From positions 186,001 through 250,000 of the forward strand of contig NZ_SSND01000003.1 in NCBI RefSeq assembly GCF_004799285.1: 64,000 nt of DNA. Direction: 5' to 3'. A program made the translations under genes and the position numbers. The notes under the pieces are model-generated. The model made no database searches, was not told the DNA's origin, and saw only the letters and a list, made by a program, of their open reading frames with translations. The DNA comes from Aliigemmobacter aestuarii (GTDB lineage: Bacteria; Pseudomonadota; Alphaproteobacteria; Rhodobacterales; Rhodobacteraceae). This document shows, piece after piece, positions 51,947 to 61,498 of this stretch; positions within the stretch are counted from its first letter, which is position 1; each line of letters starts with the position of its first letter.

Positions 51947-54774
51947 CCGAACAGCCCCGGCTGAACACCTCGCCGCCCGTGTCGGACGAGGTGCGAAAGA
52001 CCACCTGCTACATGTGCGCCTGCCGCTGCGGGATCAACGTGCATCTGAAGGATGGGCGCGTCAGCTATATCGAGGGCAACCGCGACCACCCGATCAACAA
52101 GGGGGTGCTTTGTGCCAAGGGGGCGTCGGGCATCATGCAGGTCACGGCGCCAAGCCGCCTGCGTGCGCCCCTGCGCCGGGTCGGGCCGCGCGGATCGGGT
52201 GCCTTCGAGGAAATCACCTGGGAGGAGGCGCTGCAGACGGCGGTGGACTGGCTCCGGCCGCTGCGCGAGACGGCGCCACAGAAGCTCGCCTTCTTCACCG
52301 GGCGCGACCAGAGCCAGAGCCTGACCGCATGGTGGGCGCAGATGTTCGGCACGCCCAACTATGCCGCCCATGGCGGGTTCTGTTCTGTCAACATGGCGGC
52401 GGGCGGGATCTATACCATCGGCGGGGCCTTCTGGGAATTCGGCCAGCCCGACTGGGCGCGTACCAAGCTGTTCATCCTGTTCGGCGTGGCCGAGGATCAC
52501 GATTCGAACCCGATCAAGATCGGGATCGGCAAGCTCAAGGCGCGCGGCGCGCGGGTGGTGGGGGTGAACCCGGTCCGGTCAGGCTACAATGCCGTGGCCG
52601 ATGACTGGTACGGGATCACGCCGGGAACCGACGGGTTGCTGATCCTGTCGCTGGTTCATTGCCTGATGGAAGCCGGCAGGATCGACCTCGATTACCTTGC
52701 GCGCTGGACGAACGCGCCCTGCCTGGTGGGGGCGGACGGCATGCTGATGCGCGACGACGCAGGCAAGCCCATCGTGATCGACCGCGCCACCGGAAAGCCC
52801 GCGCCCTGGGACCGGGCCGGGGTCCGCCCCGACCTTGGTGCCGAATGGCAGGGCGCGCGCACCGTCTTTCACCACATGGCGGCGCGGTACCTGTCGCCCG
52901 AATTTGCCCCCGAGGGCGTGGCCGACCGCGTCGGCCTGCCCGCCGCGCGCATCCGCGCGCTGGCCGCCGAGATCGGGGCGGCCTTCGACCAGCCGGTCGA
53001 GATCGCGCAGGACTGGGTCGATTTCCGCGGCGAGAGGCACAGTGTCATGCGCGGCCGCCCGATCAGCTTTCACGCGATGCGCGGGATATCCGCCCATTCC
53101 AACGGCTTCCAGACCGCGCGGGCGCTGCATCTGTTGCAGGCGATCCTCGGCGCGGTCGAAACCCCCGGCGGCTACCGGCTGAAGCCGCCTTACCCGAAGC
53201 CCGTCGCAGCCCATCCCAAACCCCATGCCAGGGCCACACCCGGCCAGCCGCTGCCCGGCCCCCACCTGGGCTATGTCCGCGGCCCCGAGGACCTGTGCCT
53301 TGACGATCAGGGCAATCCGCTGCGGATCGACAAGGGCTTTACCTGGGAAAACCCGTTCTCGGCGCATGGGTTGATGCAGATGGTCATCCCCAATGCCCAT
53401 GCGGGCGATCCCTACCGGATCGACACGCTGTTTCTCTACATGGCGAACATGGCGTGGAATTCCTCGATGAACACGCGCGAGGTGATCGGGATGCTGACCG
53501 CGACAGGCGCGGACGGCGAATACACCATCCCGCGGATCATCTATTCCGATGCCTATGCGTCCGAGATGGTCGCCTATGCCGATCTGATCCTGCCCGACAC
53601 GACCTATCTGGAACGCCACGACTGCATCAGCCTGCTGGACCGTCCGATTTCCGAACCCGACGCGGCGGGCGATGCGATCCGCTGGCCGGTGGTGGAACCC
53701 GACCGCGACGTGCGCGGCTTCCAGTCGGTGCTGCTGGACCTGGGTGCGCGGCTTGGCCTGCCGGGGATGGTCACCCCCGACGGACGGCCCGCCTATCGCG
53801 ATTACGCCGATTACATCGTGCGGCATCAGCGGAAACCGGGGATCGGGCCACTTGCGGGCTGGCGTGGGGCGGATGGCAGCGGCGAGGGGCGCGGCGACCC
53901 GAACCCGGACCAGCTTGCGCGCTACATCGCGAACGGCGGATTTCACCAGATCCACATCCCGGCCGAGGCCGCCTTCTTCAAACCCTGGAACGCCGCCTAT
54001 CAGGATTGGGCGGTGGCCACCGGCCTTCTGGACGGCCCCGCCCCCTATCTGATCGAACTCTGGTCCGAACCGATGCGCCGGTTTCAGGCCGCCGCCGAAG
54101 GGCAGGGGCCGGTGCAGCCGCCCGACCATCTGCGCGACCGCCTGAGGCAGGCGATGGACCCGCTGCCCCTGTGGTATCCGCCCTACGGCGACGAGGCGGC
54201 CGAGAGCTATCCGTTGCACGCGCTGACGCAGCGCCCGATGGCGATGTATCACAGCTGGGGCAGCCAGAACGCCTGGCTGCGCCAGATCCACGGCCGAAAT
54301 CCGCTTTACGTGCCGACAAGGGTCTGGCGCGAGCAGGGGTTCGAGGACGGGGACTGGGCCCGCGTCAGTTCGCCCAACGGCGAGATCGTGGTTCCGGTCG
54401 CGCATATGGCGGCGCTGAACGAGAACACCGTCTGGACCTGGAACGCGATCGGCAAGCGCAAGGGGACCTGGGCACTGGATCCAGAGGCACCAGAGGCGAC
54501 GAAGGGTTTCCTGCTGAACCACCTGATTTCCGAGCTTCTGCCCGACCGGGGCGACGGCCTGCGGCGCGCCAATGCCGACCCGGTCACCGGGCAGGCGGCC
54601 TGGTTCGACCTGCGCGTGCGGATCGAGAAGGCGCCCCCGCCCGCCGAGGCGCAGCCCGCATTCGCCCCCATCCCGGACATCCCGCGCGCCGGCGGCGGCC
54701 GGGAGTCGAGTTTTCGCCGAAAACTCGACAAGCTGAATTTTCTGCGAAAATTCGGCGCGGAGGGTGGGGCATGA
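51943..54774 (+). CDS. soeA: Sulfite dehydrogenase (quinone) molybdopterin subunit SoeA
   Basis: SoeA is the catalytic molybdenum subunit of the membrane-bound sulfite-oxidising SoeABC complex. The 943-residue protein of the DMSO-reductase family has a [4Fe-4S] site with Cys22, Cys25, Cys29 and Cys57 (TCYMCACRCG and GVLCAKG), and blocks such as FFTGRDQSQSLTAWWAQMFG and ILFGVAEDHDSNPIKIGI. No Tat signal is present, so the complex faces the cytoplasm, where Xsc liberates sulfite. The last 20 or so residues (SSFRRKLDKLNFLRKFGAE) are encoded by two small palindromes and are probably an acquired tail. Substrate assignment rests on family resemblance and on location after xsc. Confidence 0.88.
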   Translation: MTEQPRLNTSPPVSDEVRKTTCYMCACRCGINVHLKDGRVSYIEGNRDHPINKGVLCAKGASGIMQVTAPSRLRAPLRRVGPRGSGAFEEITWEEALQTAVDWLRPLRETAPQKLAFFTGRDQSQSLTAWWAQMFGTPNYAAHGGFCSVNMAAGGIYTIGGAFWEFGQPDWARTKLFILFGVAEDHDSNPIKIGIGKLKARGARVVGVNPVRSGYNAVADDWYGITPGTDGLLILSLVHCLMEAGRIDLDYLARWTNAPCLVGADGMLMRDDAGKPIVIDRATGKPAPWDRAGVRPDLGAEWQGARTVFHHMAARYLSPEFAPEGVADRVGLPAARIRALAAEIGAAFDQPVEIAQDWVDFRGERHSVMRGRPISFHAMRGISAHSNGFQTARALHLLQAILGAVETPGGYRLKPPYPKPVAAHPKPHARATPGQPLPGPHLGYVRGPEDLCLDDQGNPLRIDKGFTWENPFSAHGLMQMVIPNAHAGDPYRIDTLFLYMANMAWNSSMNTREVIGMLTATGADGEYTIPRIIYSDAYASEMVAYADLILPDTTYLERHDCISLLDRPISEPDAAGDAIRWPVVEPDRDVRGFQSVLLDLGARLGLPGMVTPDGRPAYRDYADYIVRHQRKPGIGPLAGWRGADGSGEGRGDPNPDQLARYIANGGFHQIHIPAEAAFFKPWNAAYQDWAVATGLLDGPAPYLIELWSEPMRRFQAAAEGQGPVQPPDHLRDRLRQAMDPLPLWYPPYGDEAAESYPLHALTQRPMAMYHSWGSQNAWLRQIHGRNPLYVPTRVWREQGFEDGDWARVSSPNGEIVVPVAHMAALNENTVWTWNAIGKRKGTWALDPEAPEATKGFLLNHLISELLPDRGDGLRRANADPVTGQAAWFDLRVRIEKAPPPAEAQPAFAPIPDIPRAGGGRESSFRRKLDKLNFLRKFGAEGGA
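54705..54753. repeat. Two small palindromes inside the 3' end of soeA
   Basis: GTCGAGTTTTCG (54705-54716), C, CGAAAACTCGAC (54718-54729) and GAATTTTC (54735-54742), TGC, GAAAATTC (54746-54753). They share the core TTTTCGnCGAAAA or TTTTC-GAAAA with the intergenic palindrome at 33997-34019. Both are in frame and translated into R-R-K-L-D-K and F-L-R-K-F. Confidence 0.85.
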
Positions 54775-55505
54775 CCTGTCTTCCTGGCAAGGTGGATCGT
54801 CAGCTGGGGCTGGTGATCGATCTGGATACCTGCGTGGGCTGCCATGCCTGTGTGACCGCCTGCAAGGGGTGGAACGATCAGGGTTATGGCGTGCCGCTCT
54901 CGGATCAGGACCCTTATGGCGCGGACCCGTCGGGCACGTTCCTCAACCGCGTTCACAGCTATCAGGTGGAACCGCCCGGCGAAGTGCCGATGATCGTGAA
55001 CTTTCCGCGATCCTGCCTGCATTGCGCGGATGCCCCCTGCGTCACCGTCTGCCCTACGGGCGCCAGCTACAAGCGGACCGAGGACGGGATCGTTCTGGTG
55101 AACGAGGACGCCTGCATAGGCTGCGGACTTTGTGCCTGGGCCTGCCCCTATGGCGCGCGCGAGCTGGACATGGGCGCGGGCGTGATGAAGAAATGCACGC
55201 TGTGTGTCGACCGGATCTATAACGAGAACCTGCCCGAGGAAGACCGCGAACCGGCCTGCGTGCGAACCTGTCCCACGGGGGCGCGGCATTTCGGCGATCT
55301 GTCGGACCCCGCAAGCGCCGTCTCGCGGCTGGTCGCCGAACGCGGCGGGATCGACCTGATGCCCGAACAGGGCACCAGACCAGCCAACAAGTACCTGCCT
55401 CCGCGCGGCAAGGATCGCGCGCCCGCAAGCCTGCTGGAGCCGCTTCTTGACGTGCAGGCCACCGGGCTGGCCGGTTGGCTTGACCGGATGCTGGGGCGGT
55501 TCTGA
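54771..55505 (+). CDS. soeB: Sulfite dehydrogenase iron-sulfur subunit SoeB
   Basis: The 244-residue ferredoxin-type electron-transfer subunit binds four iron-sulfur clusters: CVGCHACVTAC (Cys21, 24, 27, 31), CLHCADAPCVTVCP, CIGCGLCAWACPYGA and CTLCVDRIYN with a distal CVRTCPTGARHFGD. That is the NrfC/DmsB pattern. It passes electrons from the molybdenum subunit to the membrane anchor. Its ATG overlaps the soeA stop by four bases (ATGA), and its stop overlaps the soeC start by one base (TGATG). There is no signal peptide, consistent with a cytoplasm-facing complex. Confidence 0.92.
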   Translation: MTCLPGKVDRQLGLVIDLDTCVGCHACVTACKGWNDQGYGVPLSDQDPYGADPSGTFLNRVHSYQVEPPGEVPMIVNFPRSCLHCADAPCVTVCPTGASYKRTEDGIVLVNEDACIGCGLCAWACPYGARELDMGAGVMKKCTLCVDRIYNENLPEEDREPACVRTCPTGARHFGDLSDPASAVSRLVAERGGIDLMPEQGTRPANKYLPPRGKDRAPASLLEPLLDVQATGLAGWLDRMLGRF

Positions 55506-56374
55506 TGCATCCCGCCCCCTCGGTCATCCTGTTCACGGTCCTGTCCGGCGCGGGCTTCGGCCTTCTGGTCGCGCTTGGTCTGGGGCTGGTGCTGCCCTCC
55601 GGCTGGGCCGCCTTATGGCTCTGGGGGCTGGGGTATGGCCTTGCGGTTGCGGGGCTGATGGCATCGGCCTTCCACCTTGGACGGCCGGAGCGGGCCTGGC
55701 GGGCCTTCACGCAATGGCGGTCAAGCTGGCTCAGCCGCGAGGCCTGGGGGGCGGTCATTGCGCTGCTGGCGCTGGCGCCGGTCGCGCTGTCGGACTGGCT
55801 GGGCCTTGGCTGGCCGCGCATGATCGGCTGGATCGGGGCGGGGCTGGCGGTGGCGACGGTGTTTTCGACGGCGATGATCTATGCCCAGTTGCGCGCGGTG
55901 CCACGCTGGAACCACTGGATCACACCGGCGACCTTCCTTGCCTTCATGGCCACGGGCGGCGCGATCCTGTCGGGGCAGGGGGCATGGGCCGCGCTTCTGT
56001 GCCTAGCTCTGGCGGGACTTCTGGTGATCGGCTGGCGCATCGGCGATACCCGCTTTGCCGCCGCCGGGTCGACGATGGGCACGGCGACGGGCCTCTTGCG
56101 CGGGAGGGTCTCGGTCTTCGAGGCGCCGCATACCGGCGACAACTACCTGACGCGCGAGATGATCCATGTGGTGGGCCGCCGCCATGCACGGAAGCTGCGG
56201 ATGATGGCGGTGGTCTGTGCGGGCGTCGTGCCCGCGCTGCTCATGGTCGTGCTTCCAGGGATCTGGGGGCCGCTTCTGGCCGCGCCCGTCCACCTGATCG
56301 GGGCGGCGGCGCAGCGCTGGCTGTTCTTTGCCGAGGCCGAGCATGTGGTGGGTCTTTTCTACGGTCGGCGGTAG
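55505..56374 (+). CDS. soeC: Sulfite dehydrogenase membrane anchor SoeC (DmsC family)
   Basis: The 289-residue protein has about eight hydrophobic segments and the DmsC/NrfD-like layout: SAFHLGRPERAWRAFTQWRS SW begins the conserved LGRPxRAWRA block after the second segment, SWLSREAWGAVIALLALAP follows, and MIYAQLRAVPRWNHWITPA precedes segment five. It anchors the complex in the inner membrane and hands electrons to ubiquinone. It ends the operon; two GC hairpins (56408-56440 and 56440-56469) follow and probably end transcription. Confidence 0.88.
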   Translation: MHPAPSVILFTVLSGAGFGLLVALGLGLVLPSGWAALWLWGLGYGLAVAGLMASAFHLGRPERAWRAFTQWRSSWLSREAWGAVIALLALAPVALSDWLGLGWPRMIGWIGAGLAVATVFSTAMIYAQLRAVPRWNHWITPATFLAFMATGGAILSGQGAWAALLCLALAGLLVIGWRIGDTRFAAAGSTMGTATGLLRGRVSVFEAPHTGDNYLTREMIHVVGRRHARKLRMMAVVCAGVVPALLMVVLPGIWGPLLAAPVHLIGAAAQRWLFFAEAEHVVGLFYGRR

Positions 56375-56407
56375 GGGGGCAGGGGATGGCCGACTGAACC
56401 CGCGCCC

Positions 56408-56469
56408 TGCCGGGGTTAACAGCGCGCAGCGCCCCCGGCAGCGGCTGGCCGCCCCGACGGCCAGCCGCT
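56408..56469 (+). terminator. Tandem hairpins after soeC
   Basis: TGCCGGGG (56408-56415) pairs with CCCCGGCA (56433-56440), then AGCGGCTGGCCG (56440-56451) pairs with CGGCCAGCCGCT (56458-56469), twelve perfect pairs. No T tract follows. The rest of 56375-56652 contains no gene. Confidence 0.55.
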
Positions 56470-56652
56470 CTGGTGCCGTAGGCGCGCGGAGTGAGGGCAC
56501 GCGGATGTGGCCCGATAAAGTGCGGACCACGGGCCTTGGCGCGGCAGTCCGCGGCCCTCCGCTGCCTCGGCCTGGAAAGGCCACTCGCGCCCCCTTTTCA
56601 TCCCCCCCCGCGATCGGCTAGACCCGCGCGGTTCCAGCATGAGGGCGACCCG

Positions 56653-57783
56653 ATGGCCACCGGCTTTGGCTTTACACTGAACGCAACCGACGGGGCGGCG
56701 CGCACCGGCGTGATCCACACCCCCCGGGGCGAGATCCGCACGCCCGCCTTCATGCCGGTGGGCACGGCCGGGACCGTGAAGGCGATGCTGCCGGAATCGG
56801 TGCGCGCGACGGGGGCCGATATCCTGCTGGGGAACACCTATCACCTGATGCTCAGGCCCACGGCCGAACGGGTCGCCGCCCTGGGTGGGCTGCACAAGTT
56901 CATGAACTGGGACCGCCCGATCTTGACCGACTCGGGCGGGTTTCAGGTGATGAGCCTTGGCCCCCTTCGCAAGCTGACCGAGGAAGGCGTGCGCTTTTCC
57001 TCGCATATCGACGGGTCGAAACACATGCTGACCCCCGAACGCAGCATGGAGATCCAGCGCCTTCTGGGCTCGGACATCGTGATGTGTTTCGATGAATGCC
57101 CCGCGCTGCCCGCGACCGAGGCGGAGGTGGCGAAATCCATGCGCCTGTCTATGCGGTGGGCACAGCGGTCGCGCGATGCCTTCGGCGACCGGCCGGGGCA
57201 CGCGCTGTTCGGGATCATGCAGGGCGGCGTGACGCGCGATCTGCGCGAAGAAAGTGCGGCGGCGCTTAAATCCATCGGCTTTGACGGCTATGCCGTGGGT
57301 GGCCTCGCCGTGGGCGAGGGGCAGGAGGCGATGTTTTCCGTTCTCGACTATGCGCCGTGTTTCCTTCCGCAAGACAAGCCGCGTTACCTGATGGGGGTGG
57401 GCAAGCCCGATGACATCGTGGGCGCGGTGGAACGCGGCATCGACATGATGGATTGCGTGCTGCCTTCGCGGTCGGGGCGCACGGGGCAGGCCTGGACGCG
57501 GCGCGGTTCGGTCAACCTGAAGAACGCCCGTCACAAGGACGACCCGCGCCCGCTGGACGAGGCCTGCACTTGCCCGGCCTGCCGGGGATATTCGCGCGCC
57601 TACCTGCACCATGTCGTGCGCGCGGACGAGATCATCGGATCGATGCTGCTGACCTGGCACAACCTGCATTACTATCAAGAGTTGATGCAGGGCCTGCGCG
57701 ATGCCATCGCGGGCGGTCGGCTGGCCGTTTTCGTGGCCGAATTCCATGCGCAACGGGCCGAGGGCGATATCGAGCCGCTTTGA
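56653..57783 (+). CDS. tgt: Queuine tRNA-ribosyltransferase
   Basis: Tgt exchanges guanine-34 of GUN-anticodon tRNAs for the queuine precursor preQ1. The 376-residue protein has [29 protein letters not shown], the active-site Asp93 in [40 protein letters not shown] and the second Asp in [15 protein letters not shown]. The zinc site reads [20 protein letters not shown] 56653 is used. The partner product of GluQ (glutamyl-queuosine) is encoded at 1-294, so two genes of queuosine modification occur in the window. Confidence 0.97.
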   Translation: MATGFGFTLNATDGAARTGVIHTPRGEIRTPAFMPVGTAGTVKAMLPESVRATGADILLGNTYHLMLRPTAERVAALGGLHKFMNWDRPILTDSGGFQVMSLGPLRKLTEEGVRFSSHIDGSKHMLTPERSMEIQRLLGSDIVMCFDECPALPATEAEVAKSMRLSMRWAQRSRDAFGDRPGHALFGIMQGGVTRDLREESAAALKSIGFDGYAVGGLAVGEGQEAMFSVLDYAPCFLPQDKPRYLMGVGKPDDIVGAVERGIDMMDCVLPSRSGRTGQAWTRRGSVNLKNARHKDDPRPLDEACTCPACRGYSRAYLHHVVRADEIIGSMLLTWHNLHYYQELMQGLRDAIAGGRLAVFVAEFHAQRAEGDIEPL

Positions 57784-58168
57784 ACATCGCGCTGAAAGAT
57801 CAATACGCGCTTGGCGTGGCCGATCTGGAGGGGCCGCAAGGCGGTTTTGTCCTGCGCCGGATCGTGCGCCAAAGCCGCTTGCCGGGCAAGACCGGTGCCG
57901 CCCCTTGGGGCATCCTTCCCGACACAGTCCTGCGGTTTCGCCAGCGTGCCACGGGCCGCGTGCACAGCAGACCACCGTCCCGTTGGTGGGTCTTTATCGC
58001 CAGCTTGGCGGTTCGGTCGTTTCGATAAGCAAGGGCAAGCAACGGTCTGCCTGTCCGGTTTCCTTGGGGGCAGACATCCTGCCCTTACACCACGAGATCG
58101 GGCCAGACGTGCTGCTGCCCCCTTGATCGGTCTTGACACATGGTGCCGTCGTTCACACCATCCCCCCC
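57784..58168. other. 385-base stretch without a supportable gene (tgt to 58169)
   Basis: Open frames exist on both strands but none has a ribosome site, family resemblance or codon pattern like its neighbours. The sequence is less GC-rich than the surroundings in places. It may be a decayed gene or a long leader; I see nothing specific in it. Confidence 0.4.
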
Positions 58169-58738
58169 ATGATCAGACAAGCCCTTTTGACCGCCGCCCT
58201 TTTCGCCCTTCCGCTTGCGGCCACGGCGCAGGAGCCTGCCAACTGCACCCTTTCGCCCGACCATTGGGTGGCCGAGGTGGCCCCGATGCTGGATGGCTTC
58301 TGGCAGGTGAACAGCCGTGTCGGCACATTGGAAATGGCGGGGCGGGTGATCCCCCTGCCGCCCGGTCCGGCCAGCACGGCGGGGATCACGCATCAGGCGG
58401 ACGGGGCACTGACCATTTCGTCCGACATGATCGGCGGCGATTACCCTCTGGACTGGGCCGATCCGGGCCAGCGATGGAACTTTACCCCCGGCCCAGAGGT
58501 GCCCGTCAACGCCGCCGATTTCCCGGATGACGAGGATCTGGCGCTGCTGACGGGATGCGAAGATGCCAATACCTTGCCGCGCCTGCGCGCCACCGGCAGC
58601 TTCACCGAGACCGAAGGCCGGGTCGAGTTTGACCTGCTCTTGTTCGTCGTCGATGCGAACGCGCTTTACGGGGTGACAATTGGCCGGCTGAATGGCGGGC
58701 AGGGCACCGCACGGCGCATTCTGACCTTCACGCGCTAA
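58169..58738 (+). CDS. Hypothetical periplasmic protein
   Basis: The 189-residue product starts with a clear Sec signal peptide (MIRQALLTAALFALPLAATA, probable cleavage after ATAQ). The mature part has two cysteines (near residues 27 and 131), which could form a disulfide, and beta-type segments such as GRVIPLPPGPAS, GGDYPLDWADPGQRWNFTPG and GRVEFDLLLFVVDANALYGV. I do not recognise the family. It stands alone between tgt and lon; its stop is 197 bases before lon. The ATG at 58169 is chosen for the signal peptide; an in-frame ATG at 58133 would spoil it. Confidence 0.7.
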   Translation: MIRQALLTAALFALPLAATAQEPANCTLSPDHWVAEVAPMLDGFWQVNSRVGTLEMAGRVIPLPPGPASTAGITHQADGALTISSDMIGGDYPLDWADPGQRWNFTPGPEVPVNAADFPDDEDLALLTGCEDANTLPRLRATGSFTETEGRVEFDLLLFVVDANALYGVTIGRLNGGQGTARRILTFTR

Positions 58739-58826
58739 CCCTGCTGTCCGAACGGTCTTGCCCTTTTGTGGCCAGAGGCGCAGCATGCTGGAATGGGAGG
58801 GAGTCGGCCGGCCGCCGGACACGTCC

Positions 58827-58861
58827 CTTGGTTGACACCGCCCCTTCGGCACCCCAGATAA
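58827..58861 (+). promoter_or_regulatory. Candidate lon promoter (sigma-70 and possible heat-shock overlap)
   Basis: TTGACA (58832-58837) is a consensus -35; AGATAA (58856-58861) lies 18 bases on as a weak -10. CTTG (58827-58830) with CCCCAGATA (58852-58860) also loosely fits the alphaproteobacterial RpoH pattern, sensible for a heat-shock protease. Both readings are by eye. Confidence 0.4.
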
Positions 58862-58935
58862 GGTATCCGAACAGGGGAAGGCCGGGGTCGCCACATGACG
58901 GGGCCGGTGCCTTCCTGCCGAGACAAGGACACATG

Positions 58936-61344
58936 ATGAACGAACATCTCTCCCCCAGCTACCCGGTGTTGCCGCTGCGCGATATCGTGGTTTTCCCGCA
59001 CATGATCGTGCCGCTTTTCGTGGGGCGTGAAAAATCGGTGCGGGCGCTGGAAGAAGTCATGGCGGACGACCGCCAGATCCTTCTGTCCAGCCAGATCGAC
59101 CCTTCGGCGGACGAACCGACCGCCGACGGCATCTACCGCGTCGGCGTGCTGGCCAATGTTCTGCAGCTCTTGAAGCTGCCCGATGGCACCGTGAAGGTGC
59201 TGGTCGAGGGCAAGACCCGCGTGAAGATCACCGAGTTCCTGCCGAACGAGTCGCATTTCGAGGCGCGCGCCTCGGCGCTGGAGGAAACGCCCGGCGATCC
59301 GGCGGCGGTTGCGGCCCTTGTGCGTGCCGTGGCCGAGGAATTCGAACGCTACGCCAAGATCAAGAAGAACATCCCCGAAGAGGCGCTGGCCGCCGTGTCT
59401 GACACGCGCGAACCCGCACGTCTTGCCGATCTGGTTTCGGGCCATCTGGGCATCCAGGTCGGCCAGAAGCAGGAGCTTCTGGAAACGCTCGACGTCGGCG
59501 ACCGGCTTGAAAAGGTTTATGGCCACATGCAGGGCGAGATGAGCGTCCTGCAGGTGGAAAAGAAGATCAAGTCCCGCGTCAAAAGCCAGATGGAGCGCAC
59601 GCAGCGCGAGTACTATCTGAACGAGCAGATGAAGGCCATTCAGAAGGAACTCGGCGACGGCGAGGACGGCCAGAACGAGATCAACGAACTGGAAGAGCGG
59701 ATCGGCAGGACCCAGCTTTCCAAGGAGGCCCGCGAAAAGGCCGAAGCGGAACTGAAAAAGCTGAAGTCGATGAGCCCGATGAGCGCCGAGGCGACCGTCG
59801 TGCGCAACTATCTGGACTGGCTTCTGGGCGTGCCCTGGGGTGTCAAGTCGCGCACCAAGAAGGATCTGGGCGCGGCGCAGAAGGTGCTGGACGCCGATCA
59901 CTTCGGTCTGGAAAAGGTCAAGGAGCGCATCGTCGAATACCTGGCCGTGCAGGCGCGTTCGACCAAGCTGAAGGGCCCGATCCTGTGCCTTGTCGGGCCT
60001 CCGGGCGTGGGCAAGACCTCGCTCGGTCGTTCGGTGGCCAAGGCGACGGGGCGAGAGTTCATCCGCATCAGCCTGGGCGGCGTGCGCGATGAATCCGAAA
60101 TCCGCGGCCACCGGCGCACCTACATCGGGTCGATGCCGGGCAAGATCATCCAGGCCCTGAAAAAGGCCAAGACCACCAATCCGCTGATCCTGCTGGATGA
60201 GATCGACAAGATGGGCCAGGACTTCCGGGGCGACCCGGCCTCGGCCATGCTCGAGGTGCTGGACCCGGAACAGAACGCGACCTTCGTCGACCACTACCTT
60301 GAGGTGGAATACGACCTGTCGAACGTGATGTTCCTGACCACGGCCAACAGCTACAACATGCCGGGCCCGCTTCTGGACCGGATGGAGATCATCAGCCTTG
60401 CGGGCTACACCGAGGATGAAAAGCGCGAGATCGCGCGCCAGCATCTTCTGCCCAAGCAGATCAAGGCGAACGGCCTGAAGAAGGGCGAATTCTCTGTCGC
60501 TGACGAGGCGCTGACCCATGTCATCCGCTACTACACGCGCGAGGCAGGGGTGCGGAACCTCGAACGCGAAATCGCGAAGCTCGCGCGGAAGGCCGTGACC
60601 GAGATCCTGAAGGGCAAGGCCAAGCGCGTCGAGGTCACGCCCGAGAAGGCCGAGGAGTATCTGGGCGTTCAGCGCTTCCGCTATGGTCTGGCCGAGAAAG
60701 AGGATCAGGTGGGCGTCGTGACGGGCCTCGCCTGGACGTCGGTCGGTGGTGACCTGCTGCAGATCGAGGCGCTCAAGCTGCCCGGCAAGGGCCGGATGAA
60801 GACGACCGGCAAGCTGGGCGAGGTGATGAAGGAATCGATCGACGCGGCATCCAGCTTCGTGCGGTCGGTCAGCCCGGAACTGGGGGTGAAGCCGCCCAAG
60901 TTCGAAACGATCGACATCCACGTGCACGTTCCCGAAGGCGCCACGCCCAAGGACGGGCCGTCCGCAGGGATCGCGATGGTGACATCCATCGTGTCCGTCC
61001 TGACCGGCATCCCGGTGCGCAAGGACGTGGCGATGACCGGCGAGGTCACGCTGCGCGGCAATGTGCTGGCGATCGGGGGATTGAAGGAAAAGCTGCTGGC
61101 GGCGCTTCGCGGCGGGATCAAGACGGTGCTGATCCCCGAGGAGAACGCCAAGGACCTGCCCGAAATCCCGGCGAACGTGAAGGAAGGCCTGACCATCATC
61201 CCGGTCAGCCATGTACGCGAGGTTCTGGGGCACGCGCTGGTGCGCAAGCCCGAACCCGTGGAATGGGACGAGGCCGCCGAGGAAGCCGCCGCCGCCGCCC
61301 GCAAGGCGTCCCCCGGCGAAGGAGCGGCCGCCACCGCGCACTGA
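58936..61344 (+). CDS. lon: ATP-dependent protease Lon
   Basis: Lon degrades damaged and regulatory proteins in the cytoplasm. The 802-residue protein has the LON substrate domain ([20 protein letters not shown]), a coiled region around [20 protein letters not shown], the AAA+ module with Walker [31 protein letters not shown] and Walker [13 protein letters not shown], and the protease domain with catalytic Ser in [11 protein letters not shown] and Lys in [10 protein letters not shown]. The ATG at 58936 has AAGGA six bases upstream; one codon earlier (58933) is also ATG. A strong terminator follows. Confidence 0.98.
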   Translation: MNEHLSPSYPVLPLRDIVVFPHMIVPLFVGREKSVRALEEVMADDRQILLSSQIDPSADEPTADGIYRVGVLANVLQLLKLPDGTVKVLVEGKTRVKITEFLPNESHFEARASALEETPGDPAAVAALVRAVAEEFERYAKIKKNIPEEALAAVSDTREPARLADLVSGHLGIQVGQKQELLETLDVGDRLEKVYGHMQGEMSVLQVEKKIKSRVKSQMERTQREYYLNEQMKAIQKELGDGEDGQNEINELEERIGRTQLSKEAREKAEAELKKLKSMSPMSAEATVVRNYLDWLLGVPWGVKSRTKKDLGAAQKVLDADHFGLEKVKERIVEYLAVQARSTKLKGPILCLVGPPGVGKTSLGRSVAKATGREFIRISLGGVRDESEIRGHRRTYIGSMPGKIIQALKKAKTTNPLILLDEIDKMGQDFRGDPASAMLEVLDPEQNATFVDHYLEVEYDLSNVMFLTTANSYNMPGPLLDRMEIISLAGYTEDEKREIARQHLLPKQIKANGLKKGEFSVADEALTHVIRYYTREAGVRNLEREIAKLARKAVTEILKGKAKRVEVTPEKAEEYLGVQRFRYGLAEKEDQVGVVTGLAWTSVGGDLLQIEALKLPGKGRMKTTGKLGEVMKESIDAASSFVRSVSPELGVKPPKFETIDIHVHVPEGATPKDGPSAGIAMVTSIVSVLTGIPVRKDVAMTGEVTLRGNVLAIGGLKEKLLAALRGGIKTVLIPEENAKDLPEIPANVKEGLTIIPVSHVREVLGHALVRKPEPVEWDEAAEEAAAAARKASPGEGAAATAH

Positions 61345-61371
61345 CCGCGCAAGTGGTGCACCGATGACAGG

Positions 61372-61398
61372 AAAACCCGGCGGAATCGCCGGGTTTTT
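61372..61398 (+). terminator. Rho-independent terminator of lon
   Basis: AAAACCCGGCG (61372-61382), loop GAAT, CGCCGGGTTTT (61387-61397), run of five T to 61398. Eleven perfect pairs. Confidence 0.92.
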
Positions 61399-61498
61399 CA
61401 CTTCCGGCGAAGGCGTGGGCGCCGAAATTGTTTCCATATTGAAAACACTGCCCTATCATTGGCCGAATAAAGGTAACAAGAACGGGACAGTTCCGATC

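Noticed and set aside
57800-58042. An 80-codon minus-strand frame downstream of tgt
   Set aside because: Arginine-rich shadow-type product, no ribosome site, no recognisable domain.
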